NCBI GenBank assembly: GCA_021734725.1
Contig: JAIPIM010000065.1
Coordinates: 1-14,466, forward strand
Origin: Minisyncoccota bacterium
GTDB taxonomy: Bacteria; Verrucomicrobiota; Lentisphaeria; Oligosphaerales; MVZH01
Length of the DNA: 14,466 nt
Direction of reading: 5' to 3'
The notes under the pieces were generated by a model, which saw only the letters and a list, made by a program, of their open reading frames with translations, searched no databases and had not been told where the DNA came from. The translations under genes and the position numbers were made by a program. Within the stretch, counting starts at the first letter, position 1. Each line of letters opens with the position of its first letter. Of the stretch, positions 7,501 to 13,469 are shown piece after piece.

Positions 7501-10500
7501 TGCGGCGCTTGGACTGAGTGCGCTGAACACTGAATCGCCGAGTCCGGTGAATGTTCAGCAGAACGGTCATGCGTTGGGTGCTATGAATCCGGCTCTCTGG
7601 ACGGCTGAGAACCCGGTAGGGCATGCAGCTCTCGAGTGGCATGAAGACACGGATTCCGGAGCCTATTTCAGCGTGACCAATGTACTCGGGGGCGGACGCA
7701 TGGCTGCATCGTGCGAGTTGCCGCCGATGCCGCTCAAGAATCTGGCGGGATGGACATTCCGTATGAAACGGACACCGCGTGCCCAGTTTAACTTTCACTA
7801 TCAGATCGGTTCTTTGATGGGGAATGGAAAATTCATACCCAGACAATCTGTCGTTCACCATATTTCCGGCACGCGATTCAGCGAAGCAGGCTATACACCC
7901 GGTGGTGACACGTCCGTGCGCAGCGTGTCCGCACGCGGCGCGGGCTGGCACACGCATGGAGACTGGCAGCGGGTTCGGCTTTATCTTTCGCCTGATACCA
8001 TAGGAATGTATGATATTAACGACGATGTTTATGTCAAAGCAGTGGGGTTCGGCAACCTGCAGCCGAGCCTTGTCTTGCAGGGACTTGCCGGCAACGGGCC
8101 TGGTGAGGGATATGCCGTGCAGGATTTTTCTGAAATCCGGTATGAGCCCCCTCAGTTGCAATGCTCACCGGCCGACGCGTCAGTGCCGAGGTTTCAGTTG
8201 ATCGACCCCGATAGTGGACGGAAGCTGGTCGCTGATGCAGGCATCGCGCAAGTGCAAAACTGGTTGAAGGCGCTGTCCGACAGTGGAGTTCATCGCGTGG
8301 ATCTGGCTGTTTCCCATGCGGGCATGACGGCGCGCCATCGGCTCGAATGGGTGAACTTGCCAGCCTCTCTGGAACTTAGCTACGGGTGGAGTGCGGACAT
8401 TCGCGACGCCATTGTCATCCGGAATGCGGCGAATTATCCTGACCCCCGGTTTCTGCAAGCACGTATCACCAGCAACGACCGTCCTCTGGATGTTAGCGCC
8501 GACGGGGTTGCCACGCGCATTGCCAGGGTGCCGCGTCGTCCGCTGTACGCTTCGTCTTCCTCACCCAAGGTCATGTTTGCGGTCACCACAGCTGGCACGC
8601 GCGAAATGTTCAGCCTGCCTTGGGACGAGCAACCTGACCGCTATCCCCCCGTATTGTTTGATGTGGGTGACCTGTCCCCGTTTCTCGGCACCTTTGAACA
8701 GGCCGAGCCGCCCGCGGGGATGTCCGTGGACCGTAACTATGTGTCCTTTGGCAGGTACGATCCTCGGCAGGGGCAGTATCTGCGCGTGGCGAACAAAGGC
8801 ACGCAGAGGCGGTTGCGTACGCATATCAATACCAGTTTCAACTTGGCGAAGTATCCCCTCTGGTGCATGAGCTATCGTACCGGTATCATGGGGCATGTCA
8901 CGATGCGGGCGTCGTTTGGGGCAACGGCGCAAGTCAATCTGAGTGAAGAGGAAAACAACGCAGTCAGCGTCCGCTATGGAGATGAGTGGAACCTGGATAA
9001 CGGCTGGCATTCATGGCTGGGTATGATTTCCGATGCAGTAGGTAGCCTGCCTTTCAAGAAGGAGGGCCTGATATGTCAGTCACTGCAATTGGGTTCGTTC
9101 GCGCAACGCGATCAGACCGGCCTTTACAGCACGCTCGATGTGGATGACCTTGCGCTTGGGCCCGCAGTTCATACAAGCGGCCAATTAGCCTTCACACCGC
9201 GTTTTTTTGACTTTAACGGAGTCAAGACGGTCGCCTACGTAGTCCGCGGCGGCACTGCTGCCTACGTGCAACTGAGCGATGCGCAGAGGAATACACTTGC
9301 GTGGCACTCCGCGGAACCCGGACAGCAAATAACGCCGGATATCAACGGAATTCCTGACGGCGCGGCATGGTTGTTTTTGAAGGCTTCGGACACCAATGGC
9401 AACGAATCTCGCGTAACCAGCATACCTTTTCTTATCGATCGGTTGGCTCCCGTTGGCCGGCATGACTTTAAGAGCGTTCGAGATCCCGCCAGCAACGGCA
9501 CCCAACTAGTGATTGATTTCGACACTGACGGCGGCGCCCCCCTGGACGTGTCAACCCTTGTTTTTAAATGGCACGACGAGCCGGTCCGTCTCGGCCCGTC
9601 CAGCGCCACGCTGCAACACGAGGCGCGGCGTGACCTGCTGACTGTGAACTGGCCGCTCGCCTTCCGTCGGCAACTGGATACGACAGAAGACGGCGAGGTC
9701 CACCAGATTGTTGTAGCGAATATACAAGACGGCGCCGGAAATCGGGCGGACGATCTTGTTATCCCCATTGTAATTGATCACGGCGCCGACAAGCATCCGC
9801 CTACTCTCCTGGCCACGAAATGGCCGGAGAATGTGCTTTATGCCGCGAACTGGCAGACCGATGTCGGGGCTCGGACTGACGTGCAGGCTGAACATGCCAG
9901 CGTGCACGTGGTGAATGCTGACGGCGAACGAGGCTTTCTTCGTATGGAGGGACAACACAATAGAAGCGTGCTTACGCAACGTTTGCGTGGCACCGCCTGG
10001 ATGCTGCGTGAATTCCCGTACGTAGCGTTCCGGGTCCGTCGACCGCACGTCGGCAATGACAAAATTGAGGTGTTCCTGGAACTCGATTGCAGCCATAACA
10101 CGCAATTCACAATTCCGTTGGATCAGGCCGCGGACGCCAAGAAATACGTGACCATCGAGGATCCCATCAAGTGGGCGGAAAATACGTGGCACAATGTTAT
10201 TCTTAACCTGTACGACCGGATCGTGATCCATCGGGTTGAGCGACTGACGGAACACCTTATGGCCAGCGAAAAACTCAGTGAAAAGGACGCTCGTGCGAAA
10301 GCTCGGGAAAAGGCGGTTGAACAACTCGATAAACTGCGGGTGCGAGCCTTGCGCATTGTCGTACACTACAAGGGGGCCAGGAGGCCCATTGACTGGCAGG
10401 CTTTGAGTGTTTTTAAGGGGTGGGGTGACAGTGATGCTCTGATCGTACGCGGATTCGATGCCAGCGGTGTTGCTGGAACCACAGTCGGCGGCGACCGGGA

Positions 10501-10642
10501 GGTGGCACTCGATACCTGCACAATCGTTCCCGCGAAACTGCCGCCGCATGATGTCGGTGTTCCGTATTGGATTCACGTGAAATGCCGCGATAAGGCGGGC
10601 AATCTTACATCGCCAATGTATGTTCCGGTTGCACCCCGGTAG
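4586..10642 (+). CDS. Giant exported or membrane-anchored multi-domain beta-rich protein (unknown function)
   Basis: A 2018-residue protein I cannot assign to a named family. Residues ~7-27 (SFFVVSFLVIVVLAAANIW) form one hydrophobic segment after M-R-T-F-S-L-K: a signal peptide or N-terminal anchor, so the rest is probably extracytoplasmic. The remainder looks like successive concanavalin-A-like (LamG/DUF1080-type) jelly rolls. These lie at ~178-380 (WDKHAGTWEL ... YTVEAAVQ ... FDDVAAGS), ~395-572, ~580-750 (HWSSPEGAW), ~755-955 (EWTINGGSWEV ... YWFDNELVLSTEDP) and ~1005-1185. Related segments follow at ~1355-1528 and ~1745-1947, with Ig-like stretches at ~1535-1740 and a last one (YWIHVKCRDKAGNLTSP) at the C-terminus. 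A charged helical insert occurs at ~1880-1925. No sortase or PEP-CTERM-like tail is visible. The start at ATG 4586 precedes the hydrophobic segment directly; no clear ribosome binding site is seen, and the in-frame TTG at 4523 is less likely. A carbohydrate-binding surface role is an inference. Confidence 0.8.
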   Translation: MRTFSLKSFFVVSFLVIVVLAAANIWLRVRQSAKPPLKGPWTECVRIDDPSGNVYLKTTYLSKIGLGLKIAAADASRSAIIVVREGKSGVWVTPRAAFAPYATTSGHFYPERLPDRDDQEAELVLKFRPEAWVCYLNNRPVAVLPALFHPPATIHQISASVAAEGQDEPYVQKVADFTFHDDFLVPEGESNVLAGWDKHAGTWELHTAVDNAVERKNIAAKAGKKPEPARSPNFYSLYGNGEDARITTGYHFYDRYTVEAAVQTVPGEMGLIVLTQEDGACHGFTVTIPDKGTQALVRLWRRHKQADGAYDRRYLAAATTTLTPDQWVKLKVAVSEERIQAYVDRTQVFDVRAELPVGGPFGLFVSSETGVRFDDVAAGSNHLIRLDSIENVKRFLVREEGRLLDNRRGLLGLFRVQPQGDPSEIRITASREPRWMVLGAARHSPHVFAATFSPEDQDCSVGVLVGYRSADEPYLRYVRERAGDDELFLLERVAPAGSTVVEEFRRPFMPHEGGAIRLMADASRDGEVRLYCNGDMVLIHHPDAPVGGASGVYAGARTRATVRDLRYTFERDDLYRNKYEKNRIFVTDPFMRHWSSPEGAWITYPDGETWHKSDFFGGFLLRLPVINGSEVHLGVPEEVTTGDVILVIKETDLVLYDGKPGHDPDRDSEPLWQVPLGTLAAFDGDTQSESKEAGDRPSGRWYGVHYEGHWLWLTSGDQVIRKTSLDKPLGGSRIRIAGFTTEQLKHSYVERYSTKDFLFTESLHEWTINGGSWEVINRFQCQPRWSHMNGESKNSLAALWSKYRFEGDFCVEMYAGMRHGWYDRPGDLNMTVMNGDTTPSQGYTVTCTGWDPDHSQLWTKLYRNGTVVAKSDKYTVPRVRADRKRRGYNPLVHGGRDLHGAWYYMKVRRIGDRLEYWFDNELVLSTEDPEPLNGGSLGIWTFMNSMMVARVKIAAESIRPAKASFTPMASEVAALGLSALNTESPSPVNVQQNGHALGAMNPALWTAENPVGHAALEWHEDTDSGAYFSVTNVLGGGRMAASCELPPMPLKNLAGWTFRMKRTPRAQFNFHYQIGSLMGNGKFIPRQSVVHHISGTRFSEAGYTPGGDTSVRSVSARGAGWHTHGDWQRVRLYLSPDTIGMYDINDDVYVKAVGFGNLQPSLVLQGLAGNGPGEGYAVQDFSEIRYEPPQLQCSPADASVPRFQLIDPDSGRKLVADAGIAQVQNWLKALSDSGVHRVDLAVSHAGMTARHRLEWVNLPASLELSYGWSADIRDAIVIRNAANYPDPRFLQARITSNDRPLDVSADGVATRIARVPRRPLYASSSSPKVMFAVTTAGTREMFSLPWDEQPDRYPPVLFDVGDLSPFLGTFEQAEPPAGMSVDRNYVSFGRYDPRQGQYLRVANKGTQRRLRTHINTSFNLAKYPLWCMSYRTGIMGHVTMRASFGATAQVNLSEEENNAVSVRYGDEWNLDNGWHSWLGMISDAVGSLPFKKEGLICQSLQLGSFAQRDQTGLYSTLDVDDLALGPAVHTSGQLAFTPRFFDFNGVKTVAYVVRGGTAAYVQLSDAQRNTLAWHSAEPGQQITPDINGIPDGAAWLFLKASDTNGNESRVTSIPFLIDRLAPVGRHDFKSVRDPASNGTQLVIDFDTDGGAPLDVSTLVFKWHDEPVRLGPSSATLQHEARRDLLTVNWPLAFRRQLDTTEDGEVHQIVVANIQDGAGNRADDLVIPIVIDHGADKHPPTLLATKWPENVLYAANWQTDVGARTDVQAEHASVHVVNADGERGFLRMEGQHNRSVLTQRLRGTAWMLREFPYVAFRVRRPHVGNDKIEVFLELDCSHNTQFTIPLDQAADAKKYVTIEDPIKWAENTWHNVILNLYDRIVIHRVERLTEHLMASEKLSEKDARAKAREKAVEQLDKLRVRALRIVVHYKGARRPIDWQALSVFKGWGDSDALIVRGFDASGVAGTTVGGDREVALDTCTIVPAKLPPHDVGVPYWIHVKCRDKAGNLTSPMYVPVAPR

Positions 10643-10720
10643 CCTGTCGGCAATGCACATCAAGAAAAGGCGGTCATACTGTTCCCAGGGCCAGACGGAT
10701 TCAAACGAGAGGTGACGTCA
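10643..10720 (+). promoter_or_regulatory. Short spacer with strong ribosome binding site for the lipoyl protein gene
   Basis: The 78-nt gap ends in GAGAGGTGA (10707-10715), a near-perfect Shine-Dalgarno sequence 5 nt before ATG 10721. This decides the start against the in-frame GTG at 10712, which overlaps the binding site. No terminator hairpin is visible, so co-transcription with the giant gene is possible. Confidence 0.6.
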
Positions 10721-11209
10721 ATGATTCATAAAGTTCGCTTTCCCAAGCTCAGCGCTAATATTGAGGAAGCCACGATTATGAGTTGGCTTAAACGCGAGGG
10801 CGAGGTCATTTCCGCGGGTGAGCCGCTGGTGGAAGCGGCGACGGAAAAGGGCGTGGTGGAGGTGGAGTCACCGTGTTCGGGCACCCTGCGACAGCTGATA
10901 GCTCCGGTGAACAGTACTCTGCCGGTCGGATACATCATTGCTCTTGTCGGCGATCCCGGTGACGAGTTGCCGAATGTCGAACCTCTTAATCAGTCGCTGA
11001 TGGACAAGCACCGGGCTGCGGCCGCCGAAGAGGACGAACCCCGGGCCGGAAACATAAAAAAGCGGACCAGAAGCCGGGTGCGAGCCACGCCGGCAGCCCG
11101 GCGATTAGCCAAAGAAAAAGGGCTCGATCTGGAGGATGTTGCTGCGGTTATGAACGCAGAGGTCGTAAACAATGCGGTTATTGATGAGTATTTGGGCCGG
11201 GAAGATTAA
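10721..11209 (+). CDS. Lipoyl-domain plus peripheral-subunit-binding-domain protein lacking an acyltransferase domain
   Basis: A 162-residue protein with the first two domains of a 2-oxoacid dehydrogenase E2 subunit and nothing else. Residues 1-78 are a lipoyl domain (VRFPKLSANIEEATIMSWLK; GEPLVEAATEKGVVEVESPC; VGYIIALVGD) with the candidate lipoyl lysine K43 in T-E-K-G, where the usual motif is D-K-A. A charged linker (~90-118) leads to a subunit-binding motif at ~119-158 (RVRATPAARRLAKEKGLDLEDV), which in E2 proteins docks E1 or E3. The catalytic domain of E2 (about 230 residues with a His-x-x-x-Asp-Gly motif) is absent. The stop is followed by a short gap and fabG, so no frameshifted remnant is visible. 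Its place upstream of a ketoreductase and two ketosynthase genes suggests a role in supplying or carrying acyl groups, but this is inference. A biotinyl domain is unlikely because no A-M-K-M motif is present. Confidence 0.85.
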   Translation: MIHKVRFPKLSANIEEATIMSWLKREGEVISAGEPLVEAATEKGVVEVESPCSGTLRQLIAPVNSTLPVGYIIALVGDPGDELPNVEPLNQSLMDKHRAAAAEEDEPRAGNIKKRTRSRVRATPAARRLAKEKGLDLEDVAAVMNAEVVNNAVIDEYLGRED

Positions 11210-11255
11210 CGGACGCAAATTACAGCCCTTCCATAGGATGGCATGACGGTGGCAC

Positions 11256-12005
11256 ATGAATCTGCATCTTGAAGGAAAAACAGTGGTTGTGACCGGTGCC
11301 TCACGCGGTATTGGCCGAGCAATTGCAATTGCACTGGCCGGCGAAGGTGCGAACGTGGTTGTCAATTTTCGGGCAGACAATAAGGCCGCCGCCGAGACGG
11401 TCGCTAAGGTTGCCGATGGTGGCGGACACGCCATGGCGGTACAGGCCGATGTACGAGATCTCGAGGCCGTTACGACAATGATGGCAACGGCCAAAGCTGA
11501 ATTCGGCGGCGTTGACGTATTGATAAACAATGCCGGAATTACACGTGACAATCTGACCATGTTCATGTCGGACGATGAATGGCGTGAGGTGCTGGATACC
11601 AACCTGACGGGTGCCTTCAACTGTTCGAAGGCCGTTGCGCGAGACATGGTCCGTCAGAAGCATGGACGCATCATCAACATATCGTCTGACGCCGGAGTAA
11701 TGGGCGATCCGATGCGTGCGAATTACGCGGCGGCCAAAGCCGGCATGCTGGGGCTCACCAAAGCGCTGGCTCGCGAATTCGCCGGTTATGGCATTACGGT
11801 GAATGCGGTGGCGCCGGGAGTTATCGGTACGGACATGATTGCTGATATGAAGGAGTCCAAACGCGACAGGCAACTCGCGATGATCCCGCTGAAACGGTTT
11901 GGAAAAGCGGATGAGGTGGCGAGTCTTGTCGTGTTTCTGGCCTCGGATTCCGCTGCCTACATCACAGGCCAGGTATTTTCGATTGACGGCGGTCTGCACA
12001 TGTAA
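11256..12005 (+). CDS. fabG: 3-oxoacyl-ACP reductase, FabG-type short-chain dehydrogenase
   Basis: A 249-residue classical SDR, which is the normal FabG length. TGASRGIG (13-20) is the NAD(P)H-binding glycine motif and NNAG (91-94) the structural motif. N116, S144, Y157 and K161 form the catalytic tetrad, with Y-A-A-A-K spaced 13 residues after the Ser as in E. coli FabG. The C-terminal part (VAPGVIGTDMI, FLASDSAAYITGQVFSIDGG) also matches FabG closely. It reduces 3-oxoacyl-ACP to 3-hydroxyacyl-ACP in fatty-acid or polyketide synthesis. It lies 46 nt after the lipoyl protein and 248 nt before the ketosynthase pair, which supports a role in a dedicated acyl-chain pathway. ATG 11256 is the only workable start: the in-frame ATG at 11238 is closed by TGA two codons later. 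The ribosome binding site is weak. A housekeeping FabG copy cannot be excluded. Confidence 0.9.
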   Translation: MNLHLEGKTVVVTGASRGIGRAIAIALAGEGANVVVNFRADNKAAAETVAKVADGGGHAMAVQADVRDLEAVTTMMATAKAEFGGVDVLINNAGITRDNLTMFMSDDEWREVLDTNLTGAFNCSKAVARDMVRQKHGRIINISSDAGVMGDPMRANYAAAKAGMLGLTKALAREFAGYGITVNAVAPGVIGTDMIADMKESKRDRQLAMIPLKRFGKADEVASLVVFLASDSAAYITGQVFSIDGGLHM

Positions 12006-12253
12006 GACGAAGGATTCAACACTGAGTCCACTCCAAAAAGTACGGGTTTGGCGGAAACAACGCATAGTACGCCTCCAGGCATCGCAGATTTCAGGTTTCA
12101 GGTTTCAGGTTTCAGAAGGCTGTCCTGTAGGTGGTTGAAAGTTTATTTCCGAAACCTGACAACCGAAACCCGAAACCTTGGATTACGGCCAGTTTGAGTT
12201 TTCAGCGTGGGCTCAACGCTGGCGATGAAGCATACAACACGGACAAAAATCCA
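12006..12253 (+). other. Spacer between fabG and the ketosynthase pair, mostly repeat
   Basis: The spacer contains the heptad array at 12087-12178 and otherwise no recognisable gene. The open frame from GTG 12131 runs through the right arm of the array into the ketosynthase and is not credible as coding before 12254. No acyl carrier protein gene is present here, although this would be a usual place for one. Confidence 0.6.
12087..12178. repeat. Heptanucleotide array with two mirrored arms (GGTTTCA / GAAACCT)
   Basis: The left arm is GATTTCA followed by three exact GGTTTCA units (12087-12114). After a 36-nt spacer, the right arm is GAAACCT, GACAACC, GAAACCC and GAAACCT (12151-12178), again in strict 7-nt phase. 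The right units are the near-complement of the left ones, so the two arms can pair. The architecture equals that of the array at 1808-1884, with a different unit sequence. Confidence 0.75.
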
Positions 12254-13456
12254 ATGACTATAGCACTAACCGGAATGGGAATTGTATCCCCGGTGGGAAC
12301 GGGCGTCGATGCGTATTGGAAAGCCCTGTGCGACGGGGTGTCCGGTATTGACGAGATCACCCGATTCGATACCGAAGGCTACCGTTGTACGCGGGCGGGA
12401 GAGGTTCATGATTGGCGCCTTCCGCAGTCGCTGCACGGTTGCCATGCCGACGCCGATTTAGCGACGCAGTTTGTGCTGAAGGCGGTGGACGAAGCACTGG
12501 CCCACAGTGGTTTGGCAATGGACGCCGGGAAACTTTCGGAGGCCGCCTTGGTGTTGGCTACGAATTTCGGCGGCATGGAGCATGGAGACCGTTTGTTGCA
12601 GCATATTTGCGAACACACCGCCTGTGATGCCGAGGATTTTCGCGAGTATTGCTTCCAGACCGCGGGCGACAGGACGGCACAGACGTGGGGGATTGGCGGG
12701 CCGCGTGAAATGCTTTCTCTTTCCTGTTCGTCGGGTACGGCGGCGATTGCCCGGGCCGCCCAATTGATACGTGCGGGGCACGCGACGACCGCTATCGCGG
12801 GGGGGTACGACGTACTCTCACGGTTCGCCTGGAGTGGGTTGATGGCTCTTCGGACCATTTCCCAAACGTGCGTGCGACCCTTTGATAAGAATCGTGATGG
12901 CACCATTTTCAGTGAGGGTGCCGGGGTGCTTCTGCTGGAGGATGCGGATCAGGCCCGGGAACGCAACGCACCGATACTGGCGTATGTGGCAGGTACAGGC
13001 GTCAATAATAATGCATTTCACCTGACGGCCCCGGCGAAGAACGGGGCTGGGTCCGCTGCCGTCATGCGCATGGCGCTGGCCGATGCCGACATGGAACCTG
13101 ATGACGTCGATCACGTTAATGCCCACGGAACGGGTACGCCACCGAATGATGTGACGGAAACCGCGGCAATCAAAGATGTTTTCGGCACCCACGCCTTCAC
13201 TATGCCGGTGACCTCCATCAAATCCATGATTGGGCATATGATGGGGGCGGCCGGGGCAGCCGAAGCAATTGCCTCTGTACTCTCGGTGCGAGACGACGTA
13301 ATCCCTCCCACTGTTAACTTCGAGACTCCCGATCCCGAGTGCGATCTGCCCTACGTGTTGAACGTTAAGAAACATGCCACGGTTCGTACGGTCCTATCCA
13401 ATTCAGCCGGAATCGGCGGCTGTAACGCGGCCGTTATTTTTCGGGCGTCGGAGTGA
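12254..13456 (+). CDS. 3-oxoacyl-ACP synthase II / KS-alpha-type ketosynthase with intact active site
   Basis: A 400-residue condensing enzyme of the FabF/KS type. It begins MTIALTGMGIVSPVG, the family's usual N-terminal strand, which places the start at ATG 12254 although the frame extends further upstream. The nucleophile is C158 in L-S-L-S-C-S-S-G, the first catalytic His is H291 in VNAHGTGTPPND, and K323 and H328 are in SIKSMIGHMMGAAGAAE; the tail is SNSAGIGGCNAAVIF. The enzyme would condense malonyl-ACP with an acyl chain. The gene is followed after 13 nt by a second ketosynthase-like gene lacking the Cys, so the pair resembles KS-alpha/KS-beta. It could be a plain FabF, but the partner makes a specialised fatty-acid or polyketide role more likely. 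The ribosome binding site is weak. Confidence 0.9.
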   Translation: MTIALTGMGIVSPVGTGVDAYWKALCDGVSGIDEITRFDTEGYRCTRAGEVHDWRLPQSLHGCHADADLATQFVLKAVDEALAHSGLAMDAGKLSEAALVLATNFGGMEHGDRLLQHICEHTACDAEDFREYCFQTAGDRTAQTWGIGGPREMLSLSCSSGTAAIARAAQLIRAGHATTAIAGGYDVLSRFAWSGLMALRTISQTCVRPFDKNRDGTIFSEGAGVLLLEDADQARERNAPILAYVAGTGVNNNAFHLTAPAKNGAGSAAVMRMALADADMEPDDVDHVNAHGTGTPPNDVTETAAIKDVFGTHAFTMPVTSIKSMIGHMMGAAGAAEAIASVLSVRDDVIPPTVNFETPDPECDLPYVLNVKKHATVRTVLSNSAGIGGCNAAVIFRASE

Positions 13457-13469
13457 AAGAAAGTTTGAG

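Noticed and set aside
9551..10663. 370-codon open frame on the - strand under the 3' end of the giant gene
   Set aside because: It is the antisense shadow of a well-supported + strand gene; its translation has no recognisable motifs and an irregular composition, and similar shadows occur all along the giant gene.
11301..12065. 254-codon open frame on the - strand across fabG
   Set aside because: The + strand frame is a textbook FabG with the full catalytic tetrad; the antisense frame is a shadow.
12087..12178. CRISPR array
   Set aside because: Units are 7 nt, contiguous and mirrored; there are no 25-40-nt repeats with unique spacers and no cas genes.
12131..12253. N-terminal extension of the ketosynthase from GTG 12131
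   Set aside because: The extension translates the right arm of the heptad array and precedes the family's normal first strand (MTIALTGMG); start placed at 12254.
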